DNA of 64,000 nucleotides from Chersky-840 sp963764205 (GTDB lineage: Bacteria; Actinomycetota; Acidimicrobiia; Acidimicrobiales; UBA8190): the NCBI GenBank assembly GCA_963764205.1, contig CAVXRN010000006.1:434001-498000 (forward strand), given 5' to 3'. A program made the position numbers and the translations under genes. This document shows, one piece after another, positions 32,299-39,879 of the stretch. The first letter of the stretch is position 1; each line of letters begins with the position of its first letter. The notes under the pieces were generated by a model. That model did no database searches and was not told where the DNA came from. It saw nothing but the letters and a program-made list of their open reading frames with translations.

Positions 32299-33050
32299 GC
32301 GTCGTGGTGGTCGAGGAGATCGACGACGGGGCGGTGCGCGTCATCCGGTTCAACCGGCCCGAGGCGCGCAACGCCTTCAACTTCGCCCTCTACGACGGCG
32401 TGGTGGCCGCGCTCGCCGATGCGGCCGAGGCGTTGGCATGCCATGTCGTCGTCTTGACCGGCACCGGCTCGGCCTTCAGCGCCGGTCAGGACCTGAAGGA
32501 GATGGCCCAGATCGTGACGGGCGAGACCTCGCCCGAGTCGGCCAATGGATTTCGGGGGTTGCTCGACGCCGTGCAGCGTTTCGAGAAGCCGTTGCTCGCC
32601 GCGGTGAACGGCGTGGGCGTGGGGCTCGGGTTCACGCTGTTGCCGCACTGCGACCTGGTGTTCATGGCCGACGACGCCCGCCTCCGGGTCCCCTTCGCCG
32701 AGCTCGGTGTGCCGCCCGAGGCGGCCAGCAGCTACTTGTTCCCCAAGACGCTGGGATGGCAACGCGCCGCCCGGCTCTTGTTCACGGGGGAATGGATGAC
32801 CGCCGAGGAGGCCGTCGAGGCGGGCCTGGCGCTGGCGCGGTTCCCCGGGGAGGCGCTGCTGGAGGAGACGCTGGCCGTGGCCCGCACGATCGCAGCGATG
32901 CCACCCGACGCCGTCAGGGCCAGCAAGCGGCTGATGCTGGCCACCCGGAACCCCGATGTCAGCGCTGCCCGGGAACGGGAGGACGCCGGGTTCGTGGAGT
33001 TGCTGGGCAGCGCCGCCAACCTCGCTGCGCTCGAGCGTTTCGGGACCTGA
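32295..33050 (+). CDS. enoyl-CoA hydratase/isomerase family protein
   Basis: This is a 251-residue crotonase with an ATGA start overlap. The motifs are NRPEARNAFNFALYDG, the oxyanion loop SAFSAGQDLKEM, NGVGVGLGFTLLPHCDLVFMADDA and FAELGVPPEAASSYLFP. The last motif keeps the glutamate expected for acid-base catalysis. It is the last gene of the rightward operon, adding a CoA-ester step to the dehydrogenases before it. A GC-rich 100-base gap separates it from the tRNA gene. Confidence 0.9.
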   Translation: MSVVVVEEIDDGAVRVIRFNRPEARNAFNFALYDGVVAALADAAEALACHVVVLTGTGSAFSAGQDLKEMAQIVTGETSPESANGFRGLLDAVQRFEKPLLAAVNGVGVGLGFTLLPHCDLVFMADDARLRVPFAELGVPPEAASSYLFPKTLGWQRAARLLFTGEWMTAEEAVEAGLALARFPGEALLEETLAVARTIAAMPPDAVRASKRLMLATRNPDVSAAREREDAGFVELLGSAANLAALERFGT

Positions 33051-33150
33051 TCCGGTCCGTCGGGCCCGGGGGCGACCGGTCCCGGGGTGCCGATAGGATC
33101 ACGGGCCGTCCCTGGAGCGGGCCGCGTGGACCGGTCCAGGGGTGGGATCG

Positions 33151-33224
33151 GCGCTTGTAGCTCAATTGGATAGAGCACCTGACTACGGATCAGGAGGTTG
33201 GGGGTTCGAGTCCCTCCAAGCGCG
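33151..33224 (+). tRNA. tRNA-Arg (anticodon ACG)
   Basis: The 74 bases fold as a standard cloverleaf. The acceptor stem pairs GCGCTTG with CAAGCGC, with G as discriminator. The D arm contains AGCTCAATTGGATAGAGC. The anticodon stem CCTGA/TCAGG encloses CTACGGA with anticodon ACG. The T arm is GGGGGTTCGAGTCCCTC. CCA is not encoded. A TAGGAT hexamer at 33094-33099 is a possible -10 element upstream. A protein-coding ATG lies only two bases after its 3' end. Confidence 0.97.
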
Positions 33225-33226
33225 CT

Positions 33227-34657
33227 ATGCGGGGCGGTGCGGAGCTGGAAACCGACTATCTCGTCGTCGGCGCGGGGGCACTGGGCATGGGGTTCGTCGA
33301 CACCCTGATCCAGCACTCCGACGCCGACGTGGTGCTCGTGGATCGGCGGCATCGCCCCGGCGGCCACTGGCTCGACTCCTACCCGTTCGTCCAGTTGCAC
33401 CAGCCGTCGATGAACTACGGCGTGGACTCGACCCCACTGGGCCACGACCGAGTCGAGCCCGACGGAAGAGACGCAGGCTTCTACGAGCGGGCCACCGGAA
33501 CGGAGATCTGCCGCTACTACGACGAGATCATGCGGGACCGATTGTTGGCGTCGGGTCGGGTGCGCTTCCTCCCGATGTGCGACTACCTAGGTGACCGGCG
33601 ACTGCGATCCAGGTTGACGGGCGGCGAGACGGAGGTCTCGGTGCGACGCAGCGTCGTCGACGCCACCTACATGGCGTCTCGTGTCCCGGCTACCGACCCA
33701 CCGCCGTTCGACGTAGCCGCCGGTGCCACGTGCATCCCGGTCGGGGAACTCCCGAGCGTCACGAGACCTCCTGCCGGCTACGTGATCATCGGCGGAGGCA
33801 AGACGGCGATGGACGCGGGCTGCTGGTTGCTCGACCACGGCGTCGCGCCGCAACACATCACCTGGATCCGTCCTCGCGACTGCTGGATCTTGAACCGCGC
33901 CGTCTTCCAGCCCGCCGAGGGTGTCGTGCCGACGTTCGAAGGAGTCGTCCTGGAGCTCGAGGCGGTCGCGGCGTGCGACTCGATCGAGCGGGTGTACGAG
34001 CGGCTCGAGGGAGACGAGGTGATGATGCGCATCGACCCTTCCGTCACACCCTCGGCATTGAAAGGTGCGACGGCCAGTGTGGGAGAGCTGGGCGAGCTGC
34101 GGCGCATCGACCACGTGGTCAGGCTCGGACACGTGAAGCAGGTGCAGCTGGACACGATCTCGCTCGAACAAGGATCGATCCCGACCAGTCCCGATCACCT
34201 GCACATCCACTGCGCGTCCGCCGGACTGAGCGACAATCCACCGAAGCTCGTCTTCGACGACGACGCCATCACCCTCCAACCGATCACGCGCGTGAGCATC
34301 AGCCTCTCCGCCGGGCTCATCGCCTTCGTCGAAGCGTCCGGACGGTCCGCAGCGGAGAAGAATCGGCTGTGCCGACCCAATGCGTGGCCCCACACGCCCT
34401 TCGACTGGCTGCGACACATCTTGACCGGGATGAGGACCGAGATGGAGTGGCAGAGGGCTCCCGATGTCGTGGCGTGGGTGGAAGCGTCGCGCCTCAACCT
34501 CGTGCAAGGGCTCGATGAGCACCCCGACAAGGCTGCGGTGGCCGACCTGCAGGGCCGCTTCTTGACGGCGTTGTTCCCCGCCCTGGCCAAGCTCGACGAG
34601 TTCGCCTCGACGGCCACGCCCGCCGAGCGGGCACGGATGTTCGAGCACGTGGCGTAG
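33227..34657 (+). CDS. FAD/NAD(P)-binding monooxygenase-like flavoprotein
   Basis: This encodes 476 residues. The N-terminal dinucleotide loop is YLVVGAGALGMGFVDTL, followed by VVLVDRRHRPGGHWLDSYPFVQLHQPS. The latter is the FAD-domain pattern seen in flavin-containing monooxygenase-like proteins. A second nucleotide loop, YVIIGGGKTAMDAGCWLL, should bind NAD(P)H. The C-terminal 150 residues are helical and not recognised. The substrate is unknown. The only plausible start is two bases after the tRNA-Arg gene, so translation must begin on a transcript with almost no leader, or on a tRNA-mRNA cotranscript. Base composition looks slightly less GC-biased than the preceding operon. Confidence 0.8.
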   Translation: MRGGAELETDYLVVGAGALGMGFVDTLIQHSDADVVLVDRRHRPGGHWLDSYPFVQLHQPSMNYGVDSTPLGHDRVEPDGRDAGFYERATGTEICRYYDEIMRDRLLASGRVRFLPMCDYLGDRRLRSRLTGGETEVSVRRSVVDATYMASRVPATDPPPFDVAAGATCIPVGELPSVTRPPAGYVIIGGGKTAMDAGCWLLDHGVAPQHITWIRPRDCWILNRAVFQPAEGVVPTFEGVVLELEAVAACDSIERVYERLEGDEVMMRIDPSVTPSALKGATASVGELGELRRIDHVVRLGHVKQVQLDTISLEQGSIPTSPDHLHIHCASAGLSDNPPKLVFDDDAITLQPITRVSISLSAGLIAFVEASGRSAAEKNRLCRPNAWPHTPFDWLRHILTGMRTEMEWQRAPDVVAWVEASRLNLVQGLDEHPDKAAVADLQGRFLTALFPALAKLDEFASTATPAERARMFEHVA

Positions 34658-34687
34658 CCCCGTCCTGCCCGGGCCGGCGGCGCAGGG

Positions 34688-35497
34688 CTATTCGGTTGGG
34701 AGCCGTACTTCGAACACGGGTACCGGCTCGGCAAATCCTTTCAGCTCGAGCTCACCCTTGGAGTCGAAGCCGAAACCCTTCCCGACACAGAGCTCGCGCA
34801 CGGCCGTCGACACGGCAATGCCGCCGGGCGACGCCGCTGCGCACAGTCGTGCCGACAATTGCACCGCCGCCCCGAACAGGTCGCCACGTTCGGTCACCGG
34901 CTCCCCGACACTGATGCCGACGCGCAGGTGGATGGGCAGCTCGGCATCGACGTTGCGCTGACGCAGCGAGCGTTGGATGTCGATCCCCGACTCGACTGCG
35001 CCCGTTATGGACGTGAACGACGCCATGATCCCATCGCCGGTGTGCTTGACCTCGCGCCCTTTTCGCCTGTGCAGCGCGCTCCGCACGATCTCGTCGTGTT
35101 CGCGAATGAGGACCATGAAGCCTTCGTCGCCCAGCTCCTGGGTCTGCTCGGTGGAGTCGCACAGGTCTGTGAACAGAATGACCCGAACCGCGGACTCGGC
35201 GTACGCTTCTCCGGCCGGGTGTCGGGGAATCTCTCCGAGAAATGCGTTGATGGGCCCCTCACCCACTTCGATGATGTTGTCGGCAAGCAGACCGTGCGCT
35301 TCACGATGGACGGTTTCCAAGGACTCCCGGTCGGGCCCCTCGGCCAGGCAATTCACCGTGCCTTGCTCGTCGTCGAACCAGTACGTGACGTAACGGACCT
35401 GGTACTTGCCCTGGACGGCGAGATCCAGCTCGTGCGCGGCGGCGATGTCGACAGCCGTCGCTCCGGGGGCGTGGTGTCGATCCAGGAACAAGGCCAT
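34688..35497 (-). CDS. class III adenylate/guanylate cyclase with N-terminal DUF4242 domain
   Basis: The 269-residue protein starts at the ATG at 35497, giving the conserved MALFLDRHHAPG beginning. Residues 1-85 match DUF4242, a ferredoxin-like domain also seen in the nickel-binding SCO4226 protein (VRYVTYWFDDEQGTVNCLAEGP, VHREAHGLLADNIIEV). Residues 100-230 are a cyclase catalytic domain with metal-binding D111 (FTDLCDSTE) and D155 (HTGDGIMASF). The transition-state arginine R217 is present in VQLSARL, but the usual asparagine is Q213. No membrane helix or HAMP is present, so it is a soluble cyclase whose sensor module is probably DUF4242. Whether the Q213 form is active is uncertain. Confidence 0.85.
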   Translation of the reverse strand: MALFLDRHHAPGATAVDIAAAHELDLAVQGKYQVRYVTYWFDDEQGTVNCLAEGPDRESLETVHREAHGLLADNIIEVGEGPINAFLGEIPRHPAGEAYAESAVRVILFTDLCDSTEQTQELGDEGFMVLIREHDEIVRSALHRRKGREVKHTGDGIMASFTSITGAVESGIDIQRSLRQRNVDAELPIHLRVGISVGEPVTERGDLFGAAVQLSARLCAAASPGGIAVSTAVRELCVGKGFGFDSKGELELKGFAEPVPVFEVRLPTE

Positions 35498-35583
35498 GCG
35501 CTTCAGGCTATCGACACACACAGGAACCTGCTCCTGGTCGGTTGGCGTTTCGTGGCACCTCGCGGCGAGACTCGGCCTTCGTG

Positions 35584-36363
35584 ATGGCCGGTCTGCGCGA
35601 CGTCCGGGTCCAGAGGCGGGCGCGGTGGGCCGTCGCGTTGGGCTTCGTGGCGATCGCTGCAGCTGCATGTGCTTCGTCACCCCCTGGCCCGCCGTCGGCA
35701 TCGGCCGGAACGACCGAGGCCCGGGCCATCCCGGCGACGATCAGCCACGAGCCGCTCACGGACCAACACAGCAAGACGGTCACCCTCGCCTCGTTTCGGG
35801 GAAAGATCGTGATGGTCGTGCCGTTCCTCACGCTCTGCACCGACATCTGCCCCTTGACCACGGGGAACCTCCTTCAGGTCGAGCAGTCCCTGCGGGCGGC
35901 CCACCTGGCCGACAAGGTCCAGATCATCGAACTGAGTGTGGACCCCGACCGCGACACGCCGGCCCGGTTGGCCGCCTATGCGCACGTCACCATGGCGGAC
36001 TGGGAGCTGGTGACCGAGACCCCGACGGTGCTGCGCTCCGTCTCGCAGTTCTTCGGCTTCGTGTACCAGAAGGTTCCCGAGGGAAGCCCGCCGTCGATCG
36101 ACTGGCTGACGGGGAAGCCCCTCACCTACGACGTCGACCACTCCGACGGCTATGTCCTGATCGGCGCGACGGGCACGCAGCGGTACTCCACCGGAGCGGC
36201 GCCGAATTTCCGCGGGACGCTCACCCCGAAGATGTATTCGTTCCTGGACCAGGAAGGGCTCGACCACCTGGCGCACCCCGCACCGACGTCGTGGACGCCG
36301 GCCGACGCACTGACGTCGCTGGGCTGGTTGCTCGGACAACCCGTTCCGGTCCAGACGAGCTGA
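35584..36363 (+). CDS. SCO1/SenC-like thioredoxin-fold lipoprotein
   Basis: This encodes 259 residues. The basic N-terminus and hydrophobic run end in a lipobox with C29 (AAAAC), predicting a lipid-anchored exported protein. A thioredoxin-fold domain follows: LASFRGKIVMVVPFLTLCTDICP, with the CxxxC copper-binding pair C85/C89 and the distant ligand H186 (YDVDHSDGY). SCO1 proteins deliver copper to the CuA site of cytochrome oxidase, or act as thiol reductases. The C-terminal 60 residues are an extension. No oxidase gene is nearby. It is divergent from the cyclase gene. Confidence 0.87.
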   Translation: MAGLRDVRVQRRARWAVALGFVAIAAAACASSPPGPPSASAGTTEARAIPATISHEPLTDQHSKTVTLASFRGKIVMVVPFLTLCTDICPLTTGNLLQVEQSLRAAHLADKVQIIELSVDPDRDTPARLAAYAHVTMADWELVTETPTVLRSVSQFFGFVYQKVPEGSPPSIDWLTGKPLTYDVDHSDGYVLIGATGTQRYSTGAAPNFRGTLTPKMYSFLDQEGLDHLAHPAPTSWTPADALTSLGWLLGQPVPVQTS

Positions 36364-36424
36364 CGTCGTCGCACCGACACAGCCGTCTCACCGACAGACG
36401 GGTGGATCCTCGAGCAGCCCGTCG

Positions 36425-36913
36425 TCATGATCGAATGGGGTCTCCCTGGGGGCTGACCACGTACCACAGTCCGCCGACGTTGTTGAGGCCCTGTCCCGTC
36501 GCCTGCCCCGGACTGATGTCGTCGGGCCAGGTGTAGAGCGGCCAGTTGTTGTACGTGACTTGGACGCTCCCGTCGGTGCGGCTCGTCGTCCCGAGGAGCG
36601 ACGGGTTCACCCCCGGGCCGGCCTTGGGTGCCGACGTGCCCTTCGGAAGCGTGAGTGGGGGCCACTCGACCGCGCACATGCCGGTACAGATCGAATGGCC
36701 GCTGTGGGCGTCGGGGACGAAGAGGTACAAGGTGTACCCCTGGCCGTCGACCAGTACGGTGCCGAGCCCGCTCACCGTGCCGGTGGTGATCTCGAAGACC
36801 GGGCCATTGGGCCCGACGGTGGAGGAGGTGCTCGCGGTCGTCGGTTCACCGCACGAGGCGATGCCGAACGTGAGCCCGGTGCAGATCGCGATCATGGCCA
36901 TCGCTCGTCGCAT
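36425..36913 (-). CDS. secreted lipoprotein of the COG4315 repeat family
   Basis: The 162-residue protein starts at the ATG at 36913. The signal peptide ends in a lipobox-like GIASC, then a Ser/Thr linker. The repeat units TGTVSGLGTVLVDGQGYTLYLFVPDAHSGHSICTGMCAVEWPPL and VTYNNWPLYTWPDDISPGQATGQGLNNVGGLWYVV are the paired motifs of this widespread secreted family of unknown function. It converges on the SCO1-like gene and may act in the same cell-envelope compartment. Related proteins are often encoded near heme or copper proteins. Confidence 0.82.
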   Translation of the reverse strand: MRRAMAMIAICTGLTFGIASCGEPTTASTSSTVGPNGPVFEITTGTVSGLGTVLVDGQGYTLYLFVPDAHSGHSICTGMCAVEWPPLTLPKGTSAPKAGPGVNPSLLGTTSRTDGSVQVTYNNWPLYTWPDDISPGQATGQGLNNVGGLWYVVSPQGDPIRS

Positions 36914-37056
36914 GGTTGTCGTCAGCACGAAGAGGACCGTCGCGTCATAGCGCAGGTTTACAACACGAGCGGCGGGCGGGGCAGGCCGCTGCCGTGGGTG
37001 ACTAGATTTGTGGCGCAGGACAGCCGACCGCAATCCGGACGGAGCGTGGCGTCGAG

Positions 37057-37887
37057 ATGCCGTGGTTTCCCGAGTTCGTCAGCGCGGTAGAGTTGGCGCG
37101 TCAGGAGACCCGTGCTGCAGGCCAATCCGATCCCGTCCAGCAGTACCTGAGCGCACTAAACGAAGGCGACGCCCACGCGCTGGAGCGTGTGTGGCCGGGC
37201 GAGGTGGTGATCCACGATCCCCTCGTCGGGGAAGTTCGGGGCCACAAGCAGGTGCGGCGGTTCATCGGCCGCAATCAGTCCTGGCTGGCTGGACTCCATC
37301 CCCGAATCGAGCCCGTGGCGTCGACCGTCGTCGGCGGACGGGCGGTGGTGGAATTGCTGGCGCACGTGAGCGACGGTGGGAGGGAACTGGCGTGGCCGGT
37401 AGCGGTCGTGGCCGAATCCCCCGACGATCAGTCCGTCGTGTTCCGCACCTACTGCCGACCTTGGCCGCTCGACGGACCGCGCAAAGTCAGGCCTCCCATC
37501 CTCTCGTCCGCGCCTCTCCACCCGGGTGACGCGGTCGGTCGCCACCACGAAGCGCTGGAAGCCGGTGACGTCGACGCGGTCGTGCACACCTTCGCGCCCG
37601 ATGGGTACTTCCGCGAGCCCGTCGGCCCGCCCTCGGCGCACCGCGGCACCCCGGAGCTGCGCTCGTTCTTCACCATGTGCTTCAGCGCTGGTGGTGGGAT
37701 CGACCTCCAGCTCTGCGCCATGACCGACGACGGGGTGCGGTGCGCCCTGGAATACAACTGTGTCCGCTGGGGCCGCTACGACCTGCCGCCTCAGGCGGGA
37801 ATCGGCGTCTACGAGCGCGGCCCCGATGGACTGTTGACCGGGGCCCGCGTCTACGACGACGTCGAAGCACCCTTCGCATTCCGCTGA
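37057..37887 (+). CDS. tandem NTF2/SnoaL-like two-domain protein
   Basis: The 276-residue protein has two cone-fold domains in a row. The first (about 27-135) has PVQQYLSALNEGDAHALERVWPGEVVIHDPLVGEVRGHKQVRRFI. The second (about 155-276) has GRHHEALEAGDVDAVVHTFAPDGYFREPVGPPSAHRGTPELRSFF. Both follow the SnoaL/limonene-epoxide-hydrolase-like layout, a helix then a curved sheet. The second copy ends with YERGPDGLLTGARVYDDVEAP. No catalytic residues can be named. The doubled arrangement would mimic the homodimer of single-domain relatives. Confidence 0.75.
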   Translation: MPWFPEFVSAVELARQETRAAGQSDPVQQYLSALNEGDAHALERVWPGEVVIHDPLVGEVRGHKQVRRFIGRNQSWLAGLHPRIEPVASTVVGGRAVVELLAHVSDGGRELAWPVAVVAESPDDQSVVFRTYCRPWPLDGPRKVRPPILSSAPLHPGDAVGRHHEALEAGDVDAVVHTFAPDGYFREPVGPPSAHRGTPELRSFFTMCFSAGGGIDLQLCAMTDDGVRCALEYNCVRWGRYDLPPQAGIGVYERGPDGLLTGARVYDDVEAPFAFR

Positions 37888-37913
37888 GACGTCCGAGGTC
37901 ACGAGCCCCGAGG

Positions 37914-38951
37914 TTACGAGTCGGCGCGCCTGGCCTCGGTGGCGATCCGGTGGACGACCGCCGCGGCCGGCTCGGCCGTCAACTGACGAAAGCCCGTGCC
38001 GGCCCAGAGGTTGGGCACGCTGGGGTCGTCGGCCAAGGTGGCCGCGGCGCGCAGTGGGCGGGTGAGGTGGTGAACCTCGGGATAGGCGCGTGGGGCATGG
38101 CCGTCGTGTTCCAGAGCGAACCGGTTCGCCAGCCCGCGGGCAAAGCGTCCGCTGTAGGCACGAGTGAGGATCGTGTCGGGATAGAGCGCGTCCAGGAGTG
38201 CTCGTCGGTACGGCACCGACGTCCCCGCTTCCGGCGTACAGAGGAAGACGGTGCCCAGCTGGACGGCGATCGCGCCGGCACCCAACACCGCGGCAGCGTC
38301 GCGTCCGGTCATGACCCCCCCGCTCCCGATCACGGGCACCGCCGCCGTCTCGCGGACATCGGCGAGCAGGGACAGGAGGGGGGTGCGGTTGGCGGCAAGG
38401 TCGGAGAAGCTGCCCTGGTGGCCGCCCGCCTCGGTGCCCTGGACGATCAGCAGGTCCGCGCCTGCGTCGGCAGCGTGGCGAGACTCGAGCGCCGATGTGA
38501 CGGTGACGCCGACCAGGACGTTCGCTCGGTGCAGCGTGTCGACGATCTCCGACGTGGGGCAGCCGAAGGTGAAGCTGGCCAAATGCACGCGGCTGGCGGC
38601 GACCACGTCCAGTTTGGACTCGTAGGCGTCGTCCTCCCAGCGCCCTGCTCCGAGTGCGACTCCGAGCCGCTCCGCCTCGGACTGCAGGGTTGACGCGTAG
38701 GCGGCCACCTCGGTGGGATCCCCCGGCGTGGACGGCACGAAGAGATTCACGCCGAATGGCGCGCCGGTCAGCGTTCGGGTCACCTCGATGGCTTGGCGAA
38801 GACCGTCCGCCGACAGGTAGCCGGCGGCGACGAAGCCGTACCCGCCGGCGTCGGACACCGCCGCGGTCAACCCAGGCGTCGAGGGCCCCCCGGCCATCGG
38901 CGCTTGGACGATGGGCAATTCGCTCGGCAGACCCATAAATGTCCTCTCCAT
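37914..38951 (-). CDS. nitronate monooxygenase (2-nitropropane dioxygenase-like)
   Basis: The 345-residue FMN TIM barrel starts with LPIVQAPMAGGPSTPGLTAAVSDAGGYGFVAAGYL. It has the phosphate-binding GSGGVMTGRDAAAVLGAGAIAVQLGTVFLCTPEAGTS and the catalytic-region motif VQGTEAGGHQGSF with its histidine. These are class I nitronate monooxygenase signatures. It oxidises alkyl nitronates, and in many bacteria its physiological role is detoxification. A second methionine at residue 6 is an alternative start. The gene is isolated. Confidence 0.9.
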   Translation of the reverse strand: MERTFMGLPSELPIVQAPMAGGPSTPGLTAAVSDAGGYGFVAAGYLSADGLRQAIEVTRTLTGAPFGVNLFVPSTPGDPTEVAAYASTLQSEAERLGVALGAGRWEDDAYESKLDVVAASRVHLASFTFGCPTSEIVDTLHRANVLVGVTVTSALESRHAADAGADLLIVQGTEAGGHQGSFSDLAANRTPLLSLLADVRETAAVPVIGSGGVMTGRDAAAVLGAGAIAVQLGTVFLCTPEAGTSVPYRRALLDALYPDTILTRAYSGRFARGLANRFALEHDGHAPRAYPEVHHLTRPLRAAATLADDPSVPNLWAGTGFRQLTAEPAAAVVHRIATEARRADS

Positions 38952-39084
38952 GTCGGCAGTGAGATCAGGTTCCCACAGCCCGAACGAGCGGCAATCAGGC
39001 TATGGACTTCCACGATGAGTCGCGCGAGTCTGACGCTGGGATCGGCGGGGACGAGGCTGTCGGGACCGTCGACCATCGGGGCCC

Positions 39085-39143
39085 GTGACCAGTGGACCGT
39101 GTGACTAGTGGGCCGTGTGACCAGTGGACCGTGTGACCAGTGG
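39085..39143. repeat. 3.7 tandem copies of a 16-bp repeat upstream of the glyoxalase gene
   Basis: The unit GTGACCAGTGGACCGT occurs at 39085-39100, with two changes at 39101-39116, again exactly at 39117-39132, and as a partial GTGACCAGTGG at 39133-39143. The array ends 24 bases before the likely GTG start at 39168. Its regular spacing of one and a half helical turns and its promoter-proximal place could make it a multi-site operator. A simple slippage repeat is the alternative. Confidence 0.85.
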
Positions 39144-39167
39144 AGACAATCGAAAGGAGTAGCGGTC

Positions 39168-39611
39168 GTGGACATGAAGCTTGAGGTGGTCGTGCTGCCG
39201 GTGTCCGACGTCGATCGGGCCAAGGCCTTCTACGTGGGGCTGGGATGGCGGCTCGATGCCGATTTTCCTGGCGAGGATGGCTTCCGGGTGGTGCAGCTGA
39301 CGCCTCCGGGATCGACGTGCTCGATCATCTTCGGCAGTGGGCTCACGTCCGCCGCTCCCGGCTCGGCCGACGGACCGCAGCTCGTGGTGACCGATATCGA
39401 GGCGGCCCGGGCAGAGCTGGTGGGTCGTGGCGTCGAGGTGAGCGCCGTGTTCCACGACGCAGGCGGGGTGTTCCATCACGCCGGCAACGCGGCGCGGACG
39501 CCGGGACCGGCTCCGGACCACAAGAGCTATGGCTCGTTCGCCTCGTTCAACGACCCCGACGGCAACAGCTGGTTCATCCAAGAGGTGACGACGCGCCTTC
39601 CGGGCCGGTGA
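39168..39611 (+). CDS. glyoxalase/bleomycin-resistance (VOC) family protein
   Basis: The 147-residue protein starts at a GTG placed eight bases after GGAG, better than the ATG at 39174. The VOC fold is visible in LEVVVLPVSDVDRAKAFYVGLGWRLDADF and DPDGNSWFIQEVTTRLPGR. The metal ligands of true glyoxalase I are not all identifiable. In many actinobacteria this VOC subgroup carries a C-terminal helical extension (AAALRRAEEAHG...WPDWYAQYMV). Here that segment is encoded by a separate reading frame 85 bases downstream. It begins a group with a disulfide reductase and a peroxiredoxin. Confidence 0.85.
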   Translation: MDMKLEVVVLPVSDVDRAKAFYVGLGWRLDADFPGEDGFRVVQLTPPGSTCSIIFGSGLTSAAPGSADGPQLVVTDIEAARAELVGRGVEVSAVFHDAGGVFHHAGNAARTPGPAPDHKSYGSFASFNDPDGNSWFIQEVTTRLPGR

Positions 39612-39696
39612 CCCGTAATGACGCGGACGGCGGCCCGCACCGGCCTTCGGGTCGGCGCGATGCCCACGGCTGTCCTTGACGAGAGGAAGGACCCCC

Positions 39697-39879
39697 ATGC
39701 CAACGACCTATGACTCGGCCGCCGACCTGGCCGCCGCGCTGCGCCGCGCCGAGGAGGCCCATGGCCACCACGAAGAGGAGATCGGGCATCCCGACCCGGA
39801 CTGGCCCGACTGGTATGCGCAGTACATGGTGGACGAGCGCGGCAGGTTCCTCGGGCCCGAAGAGCGCAGGAGCAAGCAC
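39697..39879 (+). CDS. small helical module in frame with the disulfide reductase
   Basis: This has its own ATG with AGGAAGG upstream. The 61 codons read YDSAADLAAALRRAEEAHG and DWPDWYAQYMVDERG, which I recognise as the helical tail usually attached to VOC/glyoxalase proteins. The frame has no stop and runs straight into the reductase, whose own ATG at 39880 is preceded by AGGAG at ideal spacing. It may be translated as a leader fused to the reductase. Alternatively it is a separate small protein whose stop was lost: another frame has a TGA overlapping that ATG (ATGA). Confidence 0.5.

Noticed and set aside
39085..39143. CRISPR array
   Set aside because: The 16-base units abut directly without spacers and no cas gene is present. 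It is a tandem repeat.
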